This document shows, piece after piece, positions 59,022 through 64,000 of a DNA stretch of 64,000 nucleotides. The stretch's first letter is position 1. Each line of letters begins with the position of its first letter. Below the pieces are notes generated by a model. The model was not told the DNA's origin. It was given only the letters and a program-made list of their open reading frames with translations, and made no database searches. Source of the DNA: Candidatus Paceibacterota bacterium (GTDB lineage: Bacteria > Actinomycetota > Actinomycetes > Nanopelagicales > Nanopelagicaceae); contig DATKUL010000001.1 in the NCBI GenBank assembly GCA_035530615.1, positions 62,001-126,000 of the forward strand, in the 5' to 3' direction. A program made the position numbers and the translations under genes.

Positions 59022-59333
59022 ATGGCCGAAATCTCCCGGTTGCCCAAGCCAGTAGCCCAAGTATGGGAATGGCAGCAGTCGGGCGCCTGTCGTGATCTTC
59101 CATCCGAAATGTTTTTCCACCCAGATGGGGAGCGTGGTCCAAGTCGCCGAAACCGCGAGAACCGCGCCAAGGCGGTATGCGCCACATGTCCGGTGATTCA
59201 ACAGTGTCGAAATCATGCCCTTGCGGTTGAGGAGCCATACGGAATCTGGGGCGGCCTCAGTGAAGACGACCGCCTCAGTATCCTAGAAAGCAACGATCGA
59301 AAGATGAACGAAGCGATTCCTCACGCCTCATAA
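59022..59333 (+). CDS. WhiB-family iron-sulfur regulator
   Basis: 103 residues from the ATG of MAEISRLPKPVAQVWEW, with AAAGGAA 8-9 nt upstream. The four cluster cysteines are in GACRD (~24) and VCATCPVIQQCR (~52-63, C-x2-C-x5-C), followed by the G-IWGG turn EPYGIWGGLSEDDR (~71-84). WhiB proteins bind a [4Fe-4S] cluster and the housekeeping sigma factor to control development, redox or resistance genes in actinobacteria. The subgroup (WhiB1 or WhiB2 type) cannot be settled by eye. It is divergent from the MerR-type gene. Confidence 0.92.
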   Translation: MAEISRLPKPVAQVWEWQQSGACRDLPSEMFFHPDGERGPSRRNRENRAKAVCATCPVIQQCRNHALAVEEPYGIWGGLSEDDRLSILESNDRKMNEAIPHAS

Positions 59334-59381
59334 TTTCTCAGGGGGAATTCCCGAATGGGGAAGCAATCATCTATTTTCTAT

Positions 59382-60068
59382 TTAAGCAATATGCGCATTG
59401 AAAAATGCGAGCGTTCGATCCCATGCAACAGTTGATGCCGCGGGGTTATAAACCTCTTTCCGTTCATCATTAAAGAAGGCATGATCGGTCCCTGGGTAGT
59501 CATATGCGATAACACTGCCTCCCGCTGTTCGGATTGCGAGGAGTGCCTCCTGAATTCCGGGGGCTGCAGAAGTACCATCATGCTCACTGCAGTGAATGAT
59601 GGCGTGCTTACCTGAATAGTTCTCCCAAGCAGGTGACATACGCGACCAAGGTTGGCCAGGATAGAAACCAACCGTTGCAACAATTTCAGGTGAGAGAGTT
59701 GCACTCCAGAGTGCCAGTGAGCCGCCCATGCAGAACCCAATAACCCCAACACCTTTTCCAACGACGTCTTTACGGTTGCTTAGATACTTCGCCGCTCCAT
59801 CGATATCTACCGCCGCTTTATCTATGGCGAGATCCATCAACAGCTTCCTCGCCTCATCTGGTTCGGTTGTGACAACGCCGTGATAAAGATCAGGTGCGAG
59901 AGCGACGAAACCAGCCTTGGCGAATCGATCGGCAACATTTGTAATATGCCCGACCAGTCCCCACCACTCTTGAATCACAATGACAGCAGGGCCACTTCCA
60001 CTTTGCGGTAACGCCAGGTAGCCCTCGCACGTGCCACCGTTACTTGGAAAGGTAACTTTCTCACCCAT
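59382..60068 (-). CDS. Dienelactone hydrolase family protein
   Basis: Alpha/beta hydrolase of 228 residues. Start ATG at 60068 (MGEKVTFPSNGGTCEGYLAL), with AAGGAG 6 nt upstream. The nucleophile Cys lies in IGFCMGGSLALW (~115), the acid in the EHDGT region (~165) and the His in YPGTDHAFFN (~200). Members hydrolyse dienelactone or other esters. A damaged copy of this gene's first codons lies at 61.3 kb, showing that the gene was once duplicated nearby. Confidence 0.88.
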   Translation of the reverse strand: MGEKVTFPSNGGTCEGYLALPQSGSGPAVIVIQEWWGLVGHITNVADRFAKAGFVALAPDLYHGVVTTEPDEARKLLMDLAIDKAAVDIDGAAKYLSNRKDVVGKGVGVIGFCMGGSLALWSATLSPEIVATVGFYPGQPWSRMSPAWENYSGKHAIIHCSEHDGTSAAPGIQEALLAIRTAGGSVIAYDYPGTDHAFFNDERKEVYNPAASTVAWDRTLAFFNAHIA

Positions 60069-60204
60069 GTCGCACTCCTTCACTCTTTCCCTGCCCCTGC
60101 TTGGTTAGAACCAATCTAGCTGCATCCGTACATCCAAGAGGCAACACTCTGACTGGGTGTAGTAGAGTCTGCAAACTTCACAATTGAGATAGCTAAGGGG
60201 CATC

Positions 60205-60654
60205 GTGGCAAGCAAGAATTTCCTAAACCAGGTGAAGAATGGACTTTTACTCAGCGACGATGAGGGACTTCTCGATATGGAAAAAATCCATGCCTGGCTC
60301 TCACTGGACGCCTACTGGGCGCTAGGGAGGGATCTTGAGCTTGTCACCAGAACTTTCAAACATTCCTATCCCTTTGGTGTCTACGAGGGCAAGAAGCAAG
60401 TAGCAGTCGCACGAATCGTTAGTGATACCGGAATTTTCGCTGTGTTATGCGATGTCTTCGTCGATCGAGCATATCGAGGGCGCGGAATTGGCACCTGGTT
60501 GAGCCAGGCGACCGTTGAGTGGACCCAGAAACTAGAAATTAAGAAGACCACCTTGACTACAAGCGATGCCCACGATGTTTACTCGGCTGTTGGATTTCGA
60601 CAACTTAAAAACCCTGATCGCTGGATGGAGTTGGAGCGACCGAGTAGCCTCTGA
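60205..60654 (+). CDS. GNAT-family N-acetyltransferase
   Basis: 149 residues starting at GTG with AAGGGG 5 nt upstream. The acetyl-CoA segment VFVDRAYRGRGIGTWLSQATVEW (~88-110; key RGRGIGT) is intact, and the end AHDVYSAVGFRQLKNPDRWME is the usual GNAT finish. The short, Leu/Asp-rich N-terminus resembles the YhbS/phosphinothricin-type group. Substrate unknown. Confidence 0.85.
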   Translation: MASKNFLNQVKNGLLLSDDEGLLDMEKIHAWLSLDAYWALGRDLELVTRTFKHSYPFGVYEGKKQVAVARIVSDTGIFAVLCDVFVDRAYRGRGIGTWLSQATVEWTQKLEIKKTTLTTSDAHDVYSAVGFRQLKNPDRWMELERPSSL

Positions 60655-60685
60655 ATCAGGATCTAGTCGTTCGTAGGTGCATTCC

Positions 60686-61270
60686 CTAAGCGATGGCGAC
60701 GACCTCTTGCCACATTCCGTTGGCGTAATGGTTGGTTAGATTACAGAGAAATTCATACCGGCCGGCGCTCAACGTAAGTGTGGCCCAAGAGATTCCTCCA
60801 GGTTCGATTCCTTCACCTGAGCCCGCTCCGCAATTGTTGGAGGCCTCGCCCAAACTTCCAGTCTCGTTGACCCTTCCCTCAGCATTTGGAACCCGGCTTC
60901 CTGCTGTATTTCCCTCACCTAATGGCATAACAACGAGTTCGTGCTCACGCCACCCGAGATTAGAGACCACAACGGTCACTTCACCGGCAGGAAAAGTTGT
61001 TGGATTTGCAACAAGCCGCATACGAGAATTCCGAGGGGCCACACCACCCATCATCTGAGTCATACCCATATCACCTAGTTCCACATTAATAATCTGGCCA
61101 GGCAGGTTCTCCGGAACCGAACAGGTCACCTTCGAGGAGTAATAACGAGAGGATGAATTCATCATTCCTGGACGTCCGGTTGAATTGAATGTGGCACATC
61201 CTGCAAGCAGGAGGGCGAGTGCAATAAAGCCGAATATGACTGCGGTCTTGGATTGCGGGGGTCTATTCAT
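60686..61270 (-). CDS. Cupredoxin-type copper lipoprotein (sulfocyanin-like)
   Basis: 194 residues, start at MNRPPQSKTAVIFGF. A signal peptide ends in the lipobox LLAGC (Cys ~25). The mature domain (~45-194) is a cupredoxin fold with likely type 1 copper ligands: His in REHELVVMPL (~109), Cys in YEFLCNLTNHYANGMWQEVV (~172), and the following His and Met of the same segment. The pattern FLCN-x3-HYANGM recalls sulfocyanin-like proteins. It may shuttle electrons or bind copper outside the membrane. Confidence 0.85.
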   Translation of the reverse strand: MNRPPQSKTAVIFGFIALALLLAGCATFNSTGRPGMMNSSSRYYSSKVTCSVPENLPGQIINVELGDMGMTQMMGGVAPRNSRMRLVANPTTFPAGEVTVVVSNLGWREHELVVMPLGEGNTAGSRVPNAEGRVNETGSLGEASNNCGAGSGEGIEPGGISWATLTLSAGRYEFLCNLTNHYANGMWQEVVAIA

Positions 61271-61278
61271 GTTGACCA

Positions 61279-61353
61279 CTATCCCACCAATACCGCCTCC
61301 AGGTAACCATCGCAGGTGTCGCCGTTACTTGGAAATAAAACGCGCTCTCCCAT
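61279..61353 (-). pseudogene. Fragment of a duplicated dienelactone hydrolase gene
   Basis: Read from an ATG at 61353, 24 codons give MGERVLFPSNGDTCDGYLEA and four more residues before a TAG. The first ~18 codons match the start of the hydrolase at 60068 (MGEKVTFPSNGGTCEGYLAL) nearly throughout, and the DNA is also similar. The rest of the gene is gone, replaced by the lipoprotein gene whose start is at 61270. Confidence 0.8.
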
Positions 61354-61372
61354 AATTCACGATCTAATTTAG

Positions 61373-62152
61373 TTAGAGGACTTTCGACAGGAATGCTTTA
61401 GTACGCGCATGCTGCGGCTTGCCAAGAACATCGCGTGGGTGTCCGGACTCAACTACGACCCCCTCATCCATAAAGACGAGGGCATCACCTACTTCGCGAG
61501 CGAAATTCATCTCGTGCGTAACAACAATCATCGTCATGCCATCTTGTGCCAATTGGCGCATCACGTCAAGTACTTCGCCGACCAACTCAGGGTCCAGGGC
61601 GCTCGTAGGTTCGTCAAAGAGCATCAACGCCGGCTCCATCGCGAGCGCGCGGGCGATCGCAACCCGTTGTTGTTGACCACCCGAAAGTTGTGAAGGATAA
61701 CTTTCGATTTTATCCCCGAGCCCAACGCGATCAAGAAGTTTCATTGCACGTTCATGAACAACTGATTTGGATTCTCCCTTTACAAGCATGGGCGCCTCCA
61801 TCACATTCTCCAGCGCCGTCATATGAGGGAAGAGATTAAAACTTTGGAAAACCATACCGATTTTGCGGCGTTGGGTTGCGACTTCACGCTCGCGCATCTC
61901 GTGAAGTAATCCTCCACGTTCGTGATAGCCAACAAGTTCGCCATCAACAGAGAGTCGGCCCGCATCAATTTTCTCTAGGTGATTGATACATCGCAGAAAC
62001 GTTGATTTACCAGAACCCGAAGGTCCGACAATACAGAAGACTTCGCGAGGAGCAACTTCTAGATCAATGCCCTTGAGTACTTCCAAGCGCCCAAAAGACT
62101 TATACACGTTCTCGGCTTTCACCATGGGTTGCAGAGGTTGGACCATCATCAA
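61373..62152 (-). CDS. Polar amino acid ABC transporter ATPase
   Basis: 259 residues, GlnQ/HisP type. Walker [20 protein letters not shown] (~40), [15 protein letters not shown] (Q-loop, ~100), signature [19 protein letters not shown] (~160), Walker [16 protein letters not shown] (~180), H-loop [12 protein letters not shown] (~213). It overlaps the permease by 4 nt and closes a three-gene importer operon in the order binding protein, permease, ATPase. Confidence 0.93.
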   Translation of the reverse strand: MMMVQPLQPMVKAENVYKSFGRLEVLKGIDLEVAPREVFCIVGPSGSGKSTFLRCINHLEKIDAGRLSVDGELVGYHERGGLLHEMREREVATQRRKIGMVFQSFNLFPHMTALENVMEAPMLVKGESKSVVHERAMKLLDRVGLGDKIESYPSQLSGGQQQRVAIARALAMEPALMLFDEPTSALDPELVGEVLDVMRQLAQDGMTMIVVTHEMNFAREVGDALVFMDEGVVVESGHPRDVLGKPQHARTKAFLSKVL

Positions 62153-63060
62153 CCACTTATCCCTAAGAAGCGAGTACGGAATCGTTGCACTGGAGTTGGC
62201 GGCAGAGTGCGCAATGAGCCGCGCGCGAAATGACGTTCGACGTAGTACTGCACCGTCATCAAGATGCTAGTCATCGCGAGATACCAGAGACTTGCCATAA
62301 TTAACATCGGCATGACTTGGTATGTGCGGGTGTAGATGTTCTGCACTTTAAAGAGCAATTCGTAATATGGAACGTACGCCACTAGTGACGTGGTCTTGAG
62401 CATCGAGATCGTCTCGTTGCCTGTCGGGGGAACGATCACTCGCATCGCCTGTGGTAGCACAATACGACGCAGGGTCTGCATCTTTGTCATTCCCAGGGCT
62501 GTTGAAGCCTCAGTCTGTCCTTCGTCCACCGAGAGGATCCCAGCGCGCACAATCTCTGACATATATGCAGCTTCATTAAGTCCAAGACCGAGAAGTGCGG
62601 CAGCCAGACCGGGGACGAGATCGAAGGTTTTGGCAGAGAAAAGTTCGTGACCAAAGGGAATACCGAGACCAAGAGTTGGAAAGAGCGCACCTAGGTTGGC
62701 CCAGAAGAGTAACTGCACCAGCACTGGAGTGCCTCGGAAAACCCAGATGTAGAACCAGGCAGCGCCCGAGACAAGTGGGTTGGTTGAAAGACGCATGACG
62801 GCAAGGATGATGCCGAGTACTACGCCGATCAGCATTGATACAAAGGTAAGCATCAAGGTGGTGCGCACCCCAGCGAACACACTTGCATCAAATATGTACT
62901 TCGCTTGTTCAGCCCAGCCAAATCGCGGGTTTGTGATGACGGCGTGGATCGCCATGGCTGCAAGGAGGGCAATTACTGCAGCGGCGACCCAACGCCCCGG
63001 ATGGCGGACAGGGACGGCCCGGATTGCTCTGGGACGTCCCTGCATCGAATCTGAACTCAC
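62149..63060 (-). CDS. Polar amino acid ABC transporter permease
   Basis: 303 residues of the HisMQ family. After a basic N-terminus there is TM1 (~28-45), then ~85-265 hold the permease core: [37 protein letters not shown] (~125), and the EAA loop [22 protein letters not shown] (~180-201) that docks to the ATPase. The C-terminal basic tail is longer than in relatives. A single permease suggests a homodimer. Confidence 0.92.
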   Translation of the reverse strand: MSSDSMQGRPRAIRAVPVRHPGRWVAAAVIALLAAMAIHAVITNPRFGWAEQAKYIFDASVFAGVRTTLMLTFVSMLIGVVLGIILAVMRLSTNPLVSGAAWFYIWVFRGTPVLVQLLFWANLGALFPTLGLGIPFGHELFSAKTFDLVPGLAAALLGLGLNEAAYMSEIVRAGILSVDEGQTEASTALGMTKMQTLRRIVLPQAMRVIVPPTGNETISMLKTTSLVAYVPYYELLFKVQNIYTRTYQVMPMLIMASLWYLAMTSILMTVQYYVERHFARGSLRTLPPTPVQRFRTRFLGISG

Positions 63061-63097
63061 GGATGCGAATCTAGTCGCTTAAACGTGAGATGACGAC

Positions 63098-63985
63098 TTA
63101 CTTGGCGCCATTTATGACTGACTCAGTCACGCCGCCTTCAGCCGCGCCGTACTTGTCGAGGATTGATGCGTAGGTGCCATCAGCGATTATGGCTGCAATT
63201 GCACCTTGAACGGCCTTGGCAAAATCACCCTTCGCCTTTGGCAACCCAACTCCATACGGAGCCGTGTCGTAAACGGTGCCAATAATCTCAAGTTGACCAT
63301 CCGAGGTCTTCACTGCATAACCAGTAATCGGCGAATCAGCGAGCATCGCGTCATTCTTGCCGGAAATAACAGTGGCGGTTGCATCTTGCTGTGATTGATA
63401 TTGGTTGATCATGATCGCAGACTGTCCTGCATCGGTACACACCTTAGAGCGCGCATCGATGTCATCAACTTGGACAGTTCCTTTCTGCACAGCCACGTTC
63501 TTTCCGCAGACAGTGTCTAAAGTCAAAGTTGAGCCGGTCTTTGCAGCCCATGAAGTTCCAGCGCTGTAGTACGTCACGAAGTCAAGAATTTGTTCACGCT
63601 CTTTGTTATCAGTGAAGGAGGAGATTCCCGCCTCGTACTTGCCTGACTGAATACCGGGAATGATGGAATCAAATGGTGCATTAATGAACTCTGCTTCCAG
63701 ACCAAGTTTCGCAGCGATCGCGCTGCCAAGATCAATATCCATTCCTTCCATCGTCTTGCCATCGGTGCCAACAAACTCGTTTGGCGGATACGTACCATCT
63801 GAACCAAACGTGAGTATGCCGTCAGCGGCAACATCAGTTGGAACCATCTTGACCAGGGCTTCGTCGCCAGATGCTGTGGTGGAGGTAGCAGAATCTGTGG
63901 AGGTCGAACTAGAACAGGCCGAGAGCACGAGAGCGCTTACAGCGATCAGGGCGAAAGCCGAGGCCTTAAAACGTGTGGTTGTCAT
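63098..63985 (-). CDS. Polar amino acid-binding lipoprotein
   Basis: 295 residues, SBP family 3. The signal peptide ends in the lipobox LSAC (Cys ~24), followed by a Ser/Thr-rich linker. The mature protein has DGILTFGSDGTYPPNEF (~60-76), GMDIDLGSAIAAKLGLE (ligand Asp, ~88), GISSFTDNKEREQILDFVTYY (~122-142; key Thr/Arg) and VQKGTVQVDD. The ligand may be a basic or polar amino acid; the sequence cannot decide. It is the first gene of the importer operon, starting just inside the window's right end. Confidence 0.92.
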   Translation of the reverse strand: MTTTRFKASAFALIAVSALVLSACSSSTSTDSATSTTASGDEALVKMVPTDVAADGILTFGSDGTYPPNEFVGTDGKTMEGMDIDLGSAIAAKLGLEAEFINAPFDSIIPGIQSGKYEAGISSFTDNKEREQILDFVTYYSAGTSWAAKTGSTLTLDTVCGKNVAVQKGTVQVDDIDARSKVCTDAGQSAIMINQYQSQQDATATVISGKNDAMLADSPITGYAVKTSDGQLEIIGTVYDTAPYGVGLPKAKGDFAKAVQGAIAAIIADGTYASILDKYGAAEGGVTESVINGAK

Positions 63986-64000
63986 TTAGTAATCCTTTGT

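Overview
The window is a stretch of an actinobacterial chromosome. The gene orders purE-purK / birA / accD-accE-maf-accA / PNP-phosphomutase / add-deoA-cdd and sucC-sucD-perM-purN-purH match, from memory, the Rv3275c-Rv3315c and Rv0951-Rv0957 neighbourhoods of Mycobacterium tuberculosis. A WhiB protein, an AccE subunit, the trio guaB/guaB3/guaA and a DUF3017-like gene beside folD also point to Actinobacteria. G+C looks close to one half by eye, genes are tightly packed with many 4-8 nt overlaps, and several enzymes are shortened. This would suit a streamlined planktonic actinobacterium such as the freshwater acI/Nanopelagicales group, but that placement is an inference.

Layout. 0-3.2 kb: end of a UDP-glucose dehydrogenase gene, a CoA-binding protein, purE and an unusual short purK, and birA. 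3.3-13 kb: one long plus-strand run holding propionyl/acyl-CoA carboxylase (accD, accE, accA) with maf, then purine nucleoside phosphorylase, a phosphomutase, deoC and two aldehyde dehydrogenase genes. 13-22 kb (minus): adenosine deaminase, thymidine phosphorylase, cytidine deaminase, a BMP-type nucleoside ABC importer and two binding proteins. Together these form a complete route: nucleoside uptake, deamination, phosphorolysis, pentose-phosphate isomerisation, aldol cleavage and aldehyde oxidation. 22-25.7 kb: trpS, a CNNM/CorC-type membrane protein and an MsiK-type sugar ABC ATPase closed by a strong terminator.

25.8-38.1 kb is an accessory region of a different kind. Single genes or small groups (a 37-residue membrane peptide, SnoaL-like protein, two GNAT acetyltransferases, a nonsense-interrupted winged-helix protein, unknown proteins, an Excalibur protein, an extra signal peptidase I, an ABC exporter with PadR and HAAS genes, a VanZ-like protein) are separated by copies of a roughly 33-bp repeat. 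All copies lie in one orientation and usually sit just after the 3' end of plus-strand genes. This looks like a gene-cassette array, but the repeat does not carry the classical integron core box and no recombinase gene is in the window. Two matched elements inside it combine a palindrome, an extended -10 promoter and a terminator, and probably encode short RNAs.

38.9-64 kb returns to core genes: an S51 peptidase, icd, mdh, folD, purH, purN, a PerM-like protein, sucD, sucC, pcrA, a PIG-L deacetylase, a cation exchanger, a cyclophilin lipoprotein, guaA, guaB3, a CBS-less guaB, an RTX-repeat protein with a 21-codon leader ORF, a MerR/B12-type regulator, whiB, a dienelactone hydrolase, a cupredoxin lipoprotein and a polar amino acid ABC importer. 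No rRNA, tRNA, CRISPR array, insertion sequence or integrase was recognised.
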